Assembly (NCBI RefSeq): GCF_036924535.1
Contig: NZ_JAZHRT010000001.1
Coordinates: forward strand, 4,712,001 to 4,776,000
Origin: Bradyrhizobium sp. AZCC 2262
Lineage (GTDB): Bacteria > Pseudomonadota > Alphaproteobacteria > Rhizobiales > Xanthobacteraceae
Length of the DNA: 64,000 nucleotides
Direction of reading: 5' to 3'
The first letter of the stretch is position 1. Every line of letters starts with the position of its first letter. Shown piece by piece: positions 53,196 through 61,498 of this stretch. The position numbers and the translations under genes were made by a program. A model generated the notes under the pieces. It saw only the letters and a program-made list of their open reading frames with translations. It did no database searches and was not told the origin of the DNA.

Positions 53196-53576
53196 ATGTT
53201 TTCGCACGTCATGATCGGCACCAACGACCTCGAAAAGGCCAAGGCGTTTTACGACGCGCTGCTCGGCACGCTCGATATCCGGCCGGCCAGGGTCGACGGC
53301 CACCGCATTTTCTACATCACCAAGACCGGCATATTCTCGGTGTCGAAGCCGATCAACGGCGAGCCCGCAACCCACGCCAATGGCGGCACCATCGGCTTTG
53401 CAGCGAACTCGCCCGAGCAGGCCGACGCCTGGCACGCGGCCGGTCTCGCCAATGGCGGCAAGACCTGCGAAAATCCGCCGGGCGTACGCGAAGGCAGCGC
53501 GGGCAAACTCTATCTCGCCTATTTGCGCGATCTCGACGGCAACAAAATCTGCGCGATGCACCGGATGGCGACGTAG
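53196..53576 (+). CDS. VOC (glyoxalase/bleomycin-resistance) family protein
   Basis: The 126-residue protein is a single vicinal-oxygen-chelate module pair: MFSHVMIGTNDLEKAKAFYDALLG opens the first half, and AANSPEQADAWHAAGLANGG and YLRDLDGNKICAMHRM close the second. A His near the N-terminus (FSHVMIG) and the C-terminal region are usual metal-ligand positions. Members include lyases, dioxygenases and binding proteins, so no reaction is assigned. It precedes the exported amidohydrolase gene by 67 bases. Confidence 0.85.
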   Translation: MFSHVMIGTNDLEKAKAFYDALLGTLDIRPARVDGHRIFYITKTGIFSVSKPINGEPATHANGGTIGFAANSPEQADAWHAAGLANGGKTCENPPGVREGSAGKLYLAYLRDLDGNKICAMHRMAT

Positions 53577-53643
53577 ATCGCAGGATGGGATACGGCTTCG
53601 GCTAACCACCCTACGCATTAAAAAGCAATTGGGAGGCCAAACC

Positions 53644-54978
53644 ATGAATCGATTTATCGGATCTCTGGCGGCCTCCGCCGCATTGTTCGCGGCGAACCTG
53701 CTGCCGGCCCACGCCGAGATGGACGTCGCTCAGCTCAAGAAGGCGATCGAGACGTCGATCGCGGGCGACTATCCAAAGCTCGACGCGCTCTACAAGGAAC
53801 TCCACGCCCATCCGGAGCTTGCATTTCAGGAAGTGAAAACCGCAGCCAGGCTGGCCGCGGAGATGCGTGCACTCGGCTTCGACGTCACCGAGAACGTCGG
53901 CAAGACCGGCTTGGTCGCGATCTACAAAAATGGCGACGGGCCCACCATCATGGTGCGCACCGAGCTCGACGGCCTGCCGATGGAGGAGAAGACCGGGCTT
54001 CCCTATGCGAGCCGTGACAAGACCAACTGGAGCGGGCGGGAGGTGTTCGTCGCCCATAGCTGCGGCCACGACATTCACATGGCGAGCTGGGTCGGAACGG
54101 CGAAGATGCTGCTCAGCATGAAAGACCGGTGGAACGGCACGCTGATGTTCATCGCCCAACCGGCGGAGGAGATTGTGGCCGGCGCCCGTGCCATGATTGC
54201 GGCTGGCCTGTTCACGCGCTTTCCCAAGCCCGACATCGCGCTTGCCCTGCATGACGGCCCATTCTCCCATGGCACGGTCTTCTATCGTACCGGGGTCGGC
54301 TCGTCCGCCGCCGACGGTCTCGAGATCACATTCCACGGCCGCGGCGGTCACGGTTCGGCGCCGCACACGACCGTCGATCCCGTTGCGATTGCGGCGCGGT
54401 TCATCGTCGACGTACAAGGCGTGATCAGCCGCGAAAAGGATCCAACCGAATTCGGCGTCGTAACGATCGGTGCCATTCACGGTGGCACCGCTGGAAATAT
54501 CATTCCCGACTCCGTGCAACTCTCCGGCACCATTCGCTCCTTCAAGCCCGAGGTTCGCGCCAAAATGCATGCCGGGATCGAACGAACGGCAAAGGCCGCT
54601 GCCGCCATGTCAGGCGCACCCGCGCCCGATATCAGGATTCTCGAGGGCACCAAGCCCATCATGAACGATCCCGATGTGGTCGCCGCCATTGCTGAAGCGT
54701 TGAAGACGGCATTTGGCGACAAGTTCAGGGTTTCGCCGCCGGGGACCGCCAGCGAGGATTTCTCCGAATTCGCCGGCGCAGGCGTACCGTCGATGATGTT
54801 CAACATCGGCGTCTATGATCAGGAACGTATCGACGCGGCACGCAACGGCGACGGCCCGCCAATACCGTCCAATCATTCGCCGCTGTTCGCGCCGGTGCCG
54901 AAGCCGACCATCGAAACCGGCGTCACCGCCATGACGCTCGCGGTGCTCAGCTGGTTCGACAAGGCCCGGCGCAAATGA
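53644..54978 (+). CDS. Exported M20-family amidohydrolase
   Basis: The 444-residue protein starts with a Sec signal (SLAASAALFAANLLPAHAEM) and is a zinc amidohydrolase of the hippurate hydrolase / N-acyl-amino-acid hydrolase type. Metal-binding blocks are VAHSCGHDIHMASW (Cys-Gly-His-Asp), FIAQPAEEIVAGARAMI (Glu pair), ALHDGPFSHG and the C-terminal SNHSPLFAPV. The dimerisation-domain motif GRGGHGSAPHTTVDPV is also present. It would hydrolyse an N-acyl amino acid or similar amide in the periplasm. The ATG at 53644 has GGAGG upstream. Confidence 0.9.
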   Translation: MNRFIGSLAASAALFAANLLPAHAEMDVAQLKKAIETSIAGDYPKLDALYKELHAHPELAFQEVKTAARLAAEMRALGFDVTENVGKTGLVAIYKNGDGPTIMVRTELDGLPMEEKTGLPYASRDKTNWSGREVFVAHSCGHDIHMASWVGTAKMLLSMKDRWNGTLMFIAQPAEEIVAGARAMIAAGLFTRFPKPDIALALHDGPFSHGTVFYRTGVGSSAADGLEITFHGRGGHGSAPHTTVDPVAIAARFIVDVQGVISREKDPTEFGVVTIGAIHGGTAGNIIPDSVQLSGTIRSFKPEVRAKMHAGIERTAKAAAAMSGAPAPDIRILEGTKPIMNDPDVVAAIAEALKTAFGDKFRVSPPGTASEDFSEFAGAGVPSMMFNIGVYDQERIDAARNGDGPPIPSNHSPLFAPVPKPTIETGVTAMTLAVLSWFDKARRK

Positions 54979-55054
54979 TCGGAAACCGCGGGGTAGGCTA
55001 ACCCACCCTGGACACTTGCCATGAGACGGAAAATCGCGGCGGCCTCGCCCGCGC

Positions 55055-55084
55055 TTGTACAAGCCCTGCCCCGCCGTCTACATT
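55055..55084 (+). promoter_or_regulatory. Promoter-like block, copy 2 (TTGTAC - 18 bp - TACATT)
   Basis: CTTGTACAAG (a perfect 10-base palindrome), an 18-base spacer ending CCGCCGTC and TACATTGCC are followed by GGCCAACGAGC. Hexamers, spacer length and tail match copy 1 at 53067-53096, while sequence between them varies. The acyl-CoA dehydrogenase ATG lies 68 bases downstream. Confidence 0.55.
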
Positions 55085-55151
55085 GCCGGCCAACGAGCCG
55101 AGTGCGCGCCCGCAAGATGAACGTTCTTGCGCAAATGGGAGGAAATAATCC

Positions 55152-56426
55152 ATGAAACACGCCTATATCCCGCGAACGACGACCTACAACCTCAATCCGG
55201 GCGAGGAACTCAACGATTTGCGCATGTCGGACGAGGTTCGTCCGCTCTACGAGCACGTCAAGAAATTCATCCGCGAGACCGTCGACCCGATGTCGGTCGA
55301 GTTCATGCGGCTTGGCGAGGCCAAGAAGGACCGCTGGAGCTTTACGCCTGAACAGCTCGCGGTGCTGCAGAAGGCCAAGGACAAGGCCAAGGAGGAAGGC
55401 CTGTGGAACTTCTTCCTGCCCGATGACGAGACCGGCCAGGGCCTGAAGAATCTCGACTACGCTTATATCGCGGTCGAGCTTGCGAAAAATCCGATGGCCT
55501 CGGAAACCATGAACTGCTCGGCGCCGGACACCGGCAACATGGAAGTGCTGGAGCGCGTCGGCACCAAGGCGCAGAAGGAGAAGTGGCTGAAGCCGCTGCT
55601 GGCGGGCGAAATCCGCTCGGCTTACGCGATGACGGAGCCGAATGTCGCCTCATCCGACGCCAAGAACATTTCGACCACGGCAAAGCTGGTCGGCGACGAA
55701 TGGGTGATCAACGGCGAGAAATACTACATCTCCGGCGCCGGCGATCCGCGCTGCAAGATCATGATCGTGATGGTGAAGACCAATCCGGACGCGCCGCCGA
55801 GCAAGCAGCAGTCGCAGATCCTGGTGCCGATCGACACCCCCGGTGTCGAGATTCTGGGCCCGATGCACGTGTTCGGCCACGACCACGCGCCGCGCGGCCA
55901 CATGCACCTGCGCTTCAACAATTGCCGGGTGCCAAAGGAGAACATGCTGCTCGGCGAAGGCCGCGGTTTTGAGATCTCGCAAGTCCGCCTTGGACCGGGC
56001 CGCATCCATCACTGCATGCGCACGATCGGCAAGGCCGAAAAGGCGCTCGACCTGATGGTGCAGCGCGGCCTCACCCGCGAAGCCTTCGGCAAGAAGATCG
56101 CCCATCTCGGCGGCAACATGCAGATCATCGCGCAGGCGCGCTGCGAAATCGAAGCGATGCGGCTGATGGTGCTGAAGGCCGCGAAGGCGATGGACGTGCT
56201 CGGCAACAAGGAAGCGCGGATCTGGGTCAGCATGGTGAAAGCCATGGTGCCGGAGCGCACCTGCAAGATCATCGACCAGGCGATCCAGATGCACGGCGCC
56301 ACCGGCATTTCGCACTGGAGCCCGCTCGGCGAAATGTACCAGGACGTCCGGCACCTGCGCTTCGCCGACGGTCCGGATGAAGTGCACTGGATGGTGGTCG
56401 GCCGGCACGAACTGAGCATGCCGTAA
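55152..56426 (+). CDS. Acyl-CoA dehydrogenase
   Basis: The 424-residue flavoenzyme has SAYAMTEPNVASSDAKNIST (flavin-binding loop), WVINGEKYYISGAGDPR, GRGFEISQVRLGPGRIHHCMR, LTREAFGKKIAHLGGNMQ, QAIQMHGATGISHWSPLGEMY and RFADGPDEVHWMVVGRHEL at the C-terminus. The last segments resemble ACAD10/ACAD11-type dehydrogenases. No ligase or hydratase gene is adjacent, so its substrate is uncertain. The ATG at 55152 has GGGAGGAAA upstream. It shares the promoter-like block with the VOC gene. Confidence 0.92.
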   Translation: MKHAYIPRTTTYNLNPGEELNDLRMSDEVRPLYEHVKKFIRETVDPMSVEFMRLGEAKKDRWSFTPEQLAVLQKAKDKAKEEGLWNFFLPDDETGQGLKNLDYAYIAVELAKNPMASETMNCSAPDTGNMEVLERVGTKAQKEKWLKPLLAGEIRSAYAMTEPNVASSDAKNISTTAKLVGDEWVINGEKYYISGAGDPRCKIMIVMVKTNPDAPPSKQQSQILVPIDTPGVEILGPMHVFGHDHAPRGHMHLRFNNCRVPKENMLLGEGRGFEISQVRLGPGRIHHCMRTIGKAEKALDLMVQRGLTREAFGKKIAHLGGNMQIIAQARCEIEAMRLMVLKAAKAMDVLGNKEARIWVSMVKAMVPERTCKIIDQAIQMHGATGISHWSPLGEMYQDVRHLRFADGPDEVHWMVVGRHELSMP

Positions 56427-56444
56427 GGCTGATTTCGCGAACGA

Positions 56445-56555
56445 CGTCATTGCCTGCGACAAACGCGAAGCGTTTGCGCAAGGGAGCGAAGCGACGAAGC
56501 AATCCATCTATCCCCGCGTGGCGAGATGGATTGCATCGCTTCGCTCGCAATGACG
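56445..56555. repeat. Palindromic repeat, GTCATTGCGAGCG family (variant)
   Basis: CGTCATTGCCTGCGACAAAC leads to AGCGAAGCAATCCATC on the left; GATGGATTGCATCGCTTCGC and TCGCAATGACG form the right arm. The left arm carries an extra hairpin ACGCGAAGCGTTTGCGC compared with the copy at 34451. Located between the acyl-CoA dehydrogenase and flavin reductase genes. Confidence 0.8.
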
Positions 56556-56591
56556 GGAGAATTAGGCCCTGCTCTACCCCACGAGTCCCCC

Positions 56592-57212
56592 ATGCAATAC
56601 AATCCCAGCGACTTAAAACCCCGCGAGCGCTACAAGGTGCTCACCTCTTTCGTGCTGCCGCGGCCGATTGCGTGGGTGACGACGATGGGCGCAACCGGCG
56701 TCGTGAACGCCGCGCCATTCAGCTTCTTCAACGTGTTCTGCGAGGACCCCCCGCTCTGCATGTTCGCCGCCAACCTGCGGCCCGACGGCCGGGTCAAGGA
56801 TACCGTTATCAACATCCGGCGTACCGGCGAGTTCGTGGTCAACATGACCGACGAGGCGCTGGCGCACGCGATGCACGAGAGCAGCGGCGACTTCCCGCCC
56901 GATATCGGCGAGCCGGACTATCTGAACCTCAAGGTGGCGCCGTCGACGAAAATCGCGGCGCCGCGGCTGGCCGATGCGCCATTTTCGATGGAATGCAAGA
57001 CCTGGAAGGAAATCGACGTCAACGGCGATCGCTTGCTGGTGATGGGCGAAGGCATCCACTTCCATATCCGCGACGACCTCTGGGACCACGCCGCGATGCG
57101 CGTGCACATGGAGCGCTATCACCCGATCGGCCGCATGTTCGCCGATCGTTACTGCCGGACGGATGACCGCGTGGTGTTTCCACCTGCCGAGGGGGCGAAG
57201 ACTACCGCCTAA
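56592..57212 (+). CDS. Flavin reductase-like (FMN-binding split barrel) protein
   Basis: The 206-residue protein matches the flavin-reductase-like domain: YKVLTSFVLPRPIAWVTTMG, VNAAPFSFFNVFCEDPPLC, DTVINIRRTGEFVVNMTDE and the later DHAAMRVHMERYHPIGRMF. Members bind FMN and either supply reduced flavin to monooxygenases or act alone. No oxygenase gene is adjacent. The ATG at 56592 gives the family start MQYNPSDLKPRERY; earlier in-frame codons lie within the repeat. Confidence 0.85.
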   Translation: MQYNPSDLKPRERYKVLTSFVLPRPIAWVTTMGATGVVNAAPFSFFNVFCEDPPLCMFAANLRPDGRVKDTVINIRRTGEFVVNMTDEALAHAMHESSGDFPPDIGEPDYLNLKVAPSTKIAAPRLADAPFSMECKTWKEIDVNGDRLLVMGEGIHFHIRDDLWDHAAMRVHMERYHPIGRMFADRYCRTDDRVVFPPAEGAKTTA

Positions 57213-57219
57213 TTCGTAG

Positions 57220-57313
57220 TTCGTAGGGTGGGCAAAGCGAAGCGTGCCCACCATTCCAACCACGGATTTAAGTGGTGGGCACGGCGCAAGAGCGCCTTTG
57301 CCCACCCTACGAA
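57220..57313. repeat. Palindromic repeat, TAGGGTGGGCAAAG family
   Basis: TTCGTAGGGTGGGCAAAGCG and GCGCCTTTGCCCACCCTACGAA are near-perfect inverted arms, with GCGTGCCCACCA and TGGTGGGCACGGC inside. It is located between convergent genes. The stop codon of the alpha/beta hydrolase (57307-57309) lies inside the right arm, so the repeat forms the last codons of that gene. Confidence 0.9.
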
Positions 57314-58068
57314 TTTCCGGCCGGCCGGTGCGCGCGCAGGAACGAACGGATCTGGCGCACCGCGAGCGGCACGCGCTCTTTCGGCTCCTTCCACGGAAAT
57401 AGACTGACTTCCGCATTCGGCGCCAGCATCGCGCTTTCCATGGCGACCGCGTAAGGATGCGCCGGGATATCATCGGGCAGGATCAACACCGGCGTCTGGC
57501 ACTGGCGGACGAAATCACGGGTCACGGTGAAGACGAAATCCGGATTGGTGCGATACATTCGCGTCAGGAATTTCTCAGCCTGCTCCATCGTGATGTCGGG
57601 CCGGCGTTTTGTCAGTTCCGGCGCCCAGCCCTTCATGTTGTTGTCGTAGAACCAGTCGCGCATGTCCGGACGCGATCCCGAAGGCATCGCCAGCACGCCC
57701 GCGACGACACGATCCGGCGCACGCTTGATCAGATTCCAGATCAGGGGACCGCCGATGCAAAAACCCAGCACCATGAATTTATCGATGCCGAGGTGATCCA
57801 TCAGCGCGAGCTGGTCGTCGGTGTGGGAATCCCAGGGACGGTCGATCTCGAGCGGGCCTGACGACTGGCCGGGCGGGGCATTCCGCAGGTCGAAGGCGAT
57901 GCAGCGATATTCGTTGCCGAACTCCTTCATCGCGTTGAAGGGCGGATAATCGCCGGTGATCCCTGATATGTTCGAGTTCAATCCGCCACCGGCGATCAGG
58001 AGCAGCGGGAAGCCGGAGCCGGCTTCCTCATAATGGATACGAACGGCGTCCTTTTCGAAAAAGCTCAT
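57307..58068 (-). CDS. Alpha/beta hydrolase with Cys at the nucleophile position
   Basis: The 253-residue alpha/beta hydrolase has the oxyanion segment LLLIAGGGLNSNISG and a nucleophile elbow GFCIGGPLIWN, in which the usual Ser is Cys, as in dienelactone hydrolases. The acid follows in LILPDDIPAHPYAVAME. A clear C-terminal His is not seen: where it is expected the sequence reads SLFPWKEPKERVPLAVRQI. The enzyme may be a thiol hydrolase, or the His in DDIPAHP may serve. Its last codons lie in a palindromic repeat. The yghU gene ends 47 bases upstream on the same strand. Confidence 0.83.
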   Translation of the reverse strand: MSFFEKDAVRIHYEEAGSGFPLLLIAGGGLNSNISGITGDYPPFNAMKEFGNEYRCIAFDLRNAPPGQSSGPLEIDRPWDSHTDDQLALMDHLGIDKFMVLGFCIGGPLIWNLIKRAPDRVVAGVLAMPSGSRPDMRDWFYDNNMKGWAPELTKRRPDITMEQAEKFLTRMYRTNPDFVFTVTRDFVRQCQTPVLILPDDIPAHPYAVAMESAMLAPNAEVSLFPWKEPKERVPLAVRQIRSFLRAHRPAGNS

Positions 58069-58115
58069 GGCGGCTTCCCCCTGCCCGATCCGTTACGCCA
58101 ACACGCCAACGCACG

Positions 58116-59006
58116 TCACGTATTGGCGGGCTCGCCGATCTTGTCCTGCGTCTTTGTATCGAAATCGCTCGCCTCGTGCCGCTCGTGCAACTGGCTCGCC
58201 GGATCGCCCGAGATACGGTTGACCATGCGCCCGCGCTTTACCGCCGGGCGTTTTGCGATCGCGTCAGTCCAGCGCTGCACGTTCTTGTATTCGTGCACCG
58301 ACAGGAATTCGCCGGCGCCATAGACCAGGCCCTTGGCCAGCGCGCCGTACCACGGCCAGGTCGCCATGTCGGCGATCGTGTACTCGCTGCCGGCGAGATA
58401 TTCATTGTCGGCGAGACGGCGGTCGAGCACGTCGAGTTGACGCTTCACCTCCATGGCGTAGCGGTCGATGGCGTATTCGATCTTGGTCGGCGCGTAGGCG
58501 TAGAAATGGCCAAAGCCGCCGCCGAGAAACGGCGCGCTGCCCATCTGCCAGAACAGCCATGACAGGCATTCCGCCCGCGCCTGGCCGCTGGACGGCAGAA
58601 AGGCTCCGAACTTTTCGGCAAGATGCACCAGGATCGCACCGGATTCGAACAGCCGGATTGGCGTCGGCCCACTGCGGTCCATCAGCGCGGGGATTTTCGA
58701 ATTCGGATTGACCGCGACAAAGCCGCTGCCGAACTGGTTGCCGTCGATCCTGATCAGCCACGCATCGTATTCCGCGCCGCTGTGGCCAGCGGCCAGAAGC
58801 TCCTCGAACATCACGGTGACCTTGACGCCGTTCGGCGTCGCCAGCGAATAGAGCTGGAATGGATGGCGGCCGACCGGCAGTTCGGCCTCATGCGTGGGCC
58901 CTGCGATCGGACGATTGATGCTGGCAAAGCGGCCGCCGCTTTCCTTGTTCCAGGTCCAGACTTTCGGAGGGACGTAAGCGGTGGGGTCGGTGACGGTGTC
59001 GTTCAT
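58116..59006 (-). CDS. yghU: Glutathione-dependent disulfide-bond oxidoreductase YghU
   Basis: The 296-residue GST-superfamily protein matches YghU along its length: PPKVWTWNKESGGRFASINRP, THEAELPVGRHPFQLYSLATPNG, VTVMFEELLAAGHSGAEYDAW, GFVAVNPNSKIPALMDRSG, FLGGGFGHFYAYAPTKIEYAI and the tail SQLHERHEASDFDT. YghU binds two glutathione molecules and acts in disulfide-bond or organic hydroperoxide reduction rather than classical conjugation. The ATG at 59006 fits the family N-terminus. A divergent ABC transporter starts 230 bases away. Confidence 0.95.
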   Translation of the reverse strand: MNDTVTDPTAYVPPKVWTWNKESGGRFASINRPIAGPTHEAELPVGRHPFQLYSLATPNGVKVTVMFEELLAAGHSGAEYDAWLIRIDGNQFGSGFVAVNPNSKIPALMDRSGPTPIRLFESGAILVHLAEKFGAFLPSSGQARAECLSWLFWQMGSAPFLGGGFGHFYAYAPTKIEYAIDRYAMEVKRQLDVLDRRLADNEYLAGSEYTIADMATWPWYGALAKGLVYGAGEFLSVHEYKNVQRWTDAIAKRPAVKRGRMVNRISGDPASQLHERHEASDFDTKTQDKIGEPANT

Positions 59007-59235
59007 TCGTTTTGGCTCCAGGCTTCTTTCGGCCGTGTGATGGTGGCGATCTGCCGCGCGGCGGAAATAACAATATTGCGTCTGGTATACCTTGGGGCTG
59101 CCGCCGCCAACCGCAAGGTGCAGCATGGCGATGCCCAACAATTCCCGTGGCGGTCCGCGCCGGGTCCATGTTACGGTTTCGGATCGGCACCGCAAGATAA
59201 ACAAAAATGCGGGCCCATCAGGGGAGGAATGCACC

Positions 59236-60483
59236 ATGCTGCAAGGCAAGTGGTTGACCGCGTTCTTTGGGATTGTGCTCGCGATCGCCTGTGGCGGTCA
59301 CGCTTGGGCGCAAGGGACCATCAAGGTCGCCTACACCGATCCGCTTTCAGGACCTTTCGCGCAAGTCGGCGATGCCAACCTGAAGCAGATGCAGTACATC
59401 ATCGATTACATCAATTCGAAGGGCGGCGCGCTCGGCAAGAAGTTCGAACTGGTTCCGTTCGACAACAAGTCGCAGCCGTCGGACGCGCTGATCGCGCTCA
59501 AGAGTGCGACCGACCAGAACATGCCCTTCATCATGCAGTGCAGCGGCTCCAACATCGCCGCCGCCCTGATCGACGGCGTCAACAAGCACAACGACCGCAA
59601 CCCGGATAACCGCATCATCTATCTGAATTGCGGCGCGGTGGCCACCGAGCTTACCAACGAGCAGTGCAGCTTCTGGCACTTCCGCTTCGACCTGCACGTC
59701 GGCATGAAGGCCGAGGTGATGGTTCGCTCGCTGCCCAAGGAAGTAAAGAAGGTCTATCTGATCAACCAGGACTACCTGTTCGGCCAGTCGGTGCAGCGCG
59801 AGGTGAAGAATTATCTCGCCAAGCTGCGGCCAGACGTTCAGGTCGTCGGTGACGAGTTGATCCCGCTCGGCAAGGTCAAGGACTTCTCGCCGTATATCAC
59901 CAAGATCAATGCCTCGGGCGCGCAGGCGCTGCTCACCGGCAACTGGGGCCCGGACATGAACCTGCTGATCAAGGCCGGCGTCGATGCCGGCGCCGATCTG
60001 CGCTACTACACCTTCTATGCCCATCTGGCCGGCGGTCCGACCGCGATCGGCGTCGGCGGCGACAACCGCGTGCTGGCCGTGATGTCCTTTGGCGAAAACG
60101 TGGCGCCGGAAATCGGCAACAAGGAGGCTGAGGCGTTCGCGCAGGGCTTCCGCGACAAGCACAAGTTCGACTTCTCCGCGGCCGGCTTCCGCACCATCTT
60201 CGAATATCTGCAAGGCGCGGTGAACAAGGCGGGCTCGGTCGACCCGACCAAGATCGCACTGGCGATGGAGGACCTCACGGTCAAGGACTTCCTCGGCTTT
60301 GATACCAGGATGCGCAAGGAAGACCACCAGATCATCAGCGAGTATTTTGTCGGCACCTTCAAGAAGGGCGTGAAGTACGATGCCGAAGGCACCGGCCTCG
60401 GCTGGGCCACGTCGGCGACCATCCTCGCCAAGGATGTCGACCAGCCCAATACCTGCAAGATGAAGCGCCCAAGCGCCTCCTGA
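59236..60483 (+). CDS. Periplasmic binding protein of a LIV-type ABC transporter
   Basis: The 415-residue protein has a Sec signal (WLTAFFGIVLAIACGGHAWAQ) and a type I periplasmic-binding fold of the branched-chain amino acid group (TIKVAYTDPLSGPFAQVGDAN, VYLINQDYLFGQSVQREVKN, INASGAQALLTGNWGPDMNLL). It captures the ligand for the downstream permease and ATPases. Relatives bind amino acids, aromatic acids, amides or urea, so the ligand is uncertain. GGGGAGGA lies ahead of the ATG at 59236. Livh-type permease follows after 67 bases. Confidence 0.92.
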   Translation: MLQGKWLTAFFGIVLAIACGGHAWAQGTIKVAYTDPLSGPFAQVGDANLKQMQYIIDYINSKGGALGKKFELVPFDNKSQPSDALIALKSATDQNMPFIMQCSGSNIAAALIDGVNKHNDRNPDNRIIYLNCGAVATELTNEQCSFWHFRFDLHVGMKAEVMVRSLPKEVKKVYLINQDYLFGQSVQREVKNYLAKLRPDVQVVGDELIPLGKVKDFSPYITKINASGAQALLTGNWGPDMNLLIKAGVDAGADLRYYTFYAHLAGGPTAIGVGGDNRVLAVMSFGENVAPEIGNKEAEAFAQGFRDKHKFDFSAAGFRTIFEYLQGAVNKAGSVDPTKIALAMEDLTVKDFLGFDTRMRKEDHQIISEYFVGTFKKGVKYDAEGTGLGWATSATILAKDVDQPNTCKMKRPSAS

Positions 60484-60550
60484 CCAACATAACAGTCGCC
60501 TGCTCTCTCAAACGGGAAGCAGGCGTCGCGCTCTGCGGTGGTCCGGTGCC

Positions 60551-61498
60551 ATGGAAGTCTTTGTCGTCTCCCTTCTGAATGGCCTCGTCTACGGCATGCT
60601 GTTGTTCATGCTGGCGAGCGGGCTCACACTCATTCTCAGCATGATGGGCGTGCTCAACTTCGCCCATGCCAGCGCCTACATGCTGGGTGCCTATTTCGCC
60701 TACACCATCAGCGTCTATATCGGCTTCTGGCCGGCCTTGATCATCGCTCCGCTGCTCTGCGGGCTGATTGGCGCGGCCATCGAGATGTGGGGGCTGCGGC
60801 GCGTTCATCGCAACGGCCACATCGCCGAACTGCTGTTCACGTTCGGCCTTGCCCTGATCATCGAAAAGGTCGTGCAGATGTCCTGGGGTCTGCTGCCGGT
60901 GCCCTACCGGGTGCCGGAGTTGCTCGACTTCCCGCTGTTCAAAATCTACGGCACGCAATTCCCCGCCTATCGTGCCTTCATGCTGGCGATCTCGGCGCTG
61001 ATGTTCGGTGCGATCTGGCTCGGTCTGACCCGCACCCGCGTCGGTCTGGTGATCCAGGCCGCGCTGACCCATCCCGACATGGCGTCGGCGCTCGGCCACA
61101 ACGTGCCGCGCATTTTTACGCTGGTGTTCGCCGCCGGCACCGCACTGGCCGGCCTCGCCGGTGTGATCGGCGGCAATTACCAGGTCACGGAGCCCGCGAT
61201 GGCCTTTACCATGGGCCCGATCGTGTTCGTCGTGGTGGTGTTCGGCGGGCTCGGCTCGCTGACCGGCTGCTTCATCGCCTCGATCCTGATGGGGCTGATC
61301 CAGACCTTTGCCGTGGTGTTCGACGTTTCGCTGGCTGACCTCCTGGCAAAATTCGGCTTCACGGTGACGTCGAGTACGCCTTTTGCGGAAGTCCTCAACG
61401 TCACCTTGCCGCGGGTCGGCGCGCTGCTGCCGTTCCTGATGCTGGTGCTGATCCTGGTGTTCCGGCCACGCGGGCTGATGGGGACGCGCGATACATGA
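60551..61498 (+). CDS. livH: LIV-type ABC transporter permease (LivH family)
   Basis: The 315-residue integral membrane protein has about eight hydrophobic segments and the LivH start MEVFVVSLLNGLVYGMLLFMLASG, then LSMMGVLNFAHASAYMLGAY and IVFVVVVFGGLGSLTGCFIASI. The coupling-helix region GLTRTRVGLVIQAALTHPDMA faces the ATPases. Its stop overlaps the livM start by four bases (ATGA). Confidence 0.94.
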   Translation: MEVFVVSLLNGLVYGMLLFMLASGLTLILSMMGVLNFAHASAYMLGAYFAYTISVYIGFWPALIIAPLLCGLIGAAIEMWGLRRVHRNGHIAELLFTFGLALIIEKVVQMSWGLLPVPYRVPELLDFPLFKIYGTQFPAYRAFMLAISALMFGAIWLGLTRTRVGLVIQAALTHPDMASALGHNVPRIFTLVFAAGTALAGLAGVIGGNYQVTEPAMAFTMGPIVFVVVVFGGLGSLTGCFIASILMGLIQTFAVVFDVSLADLLAKFGFTVTSSTPFAEVLNVTLPRVGALLPFLMLVLILVFRPRGLMGTRDT

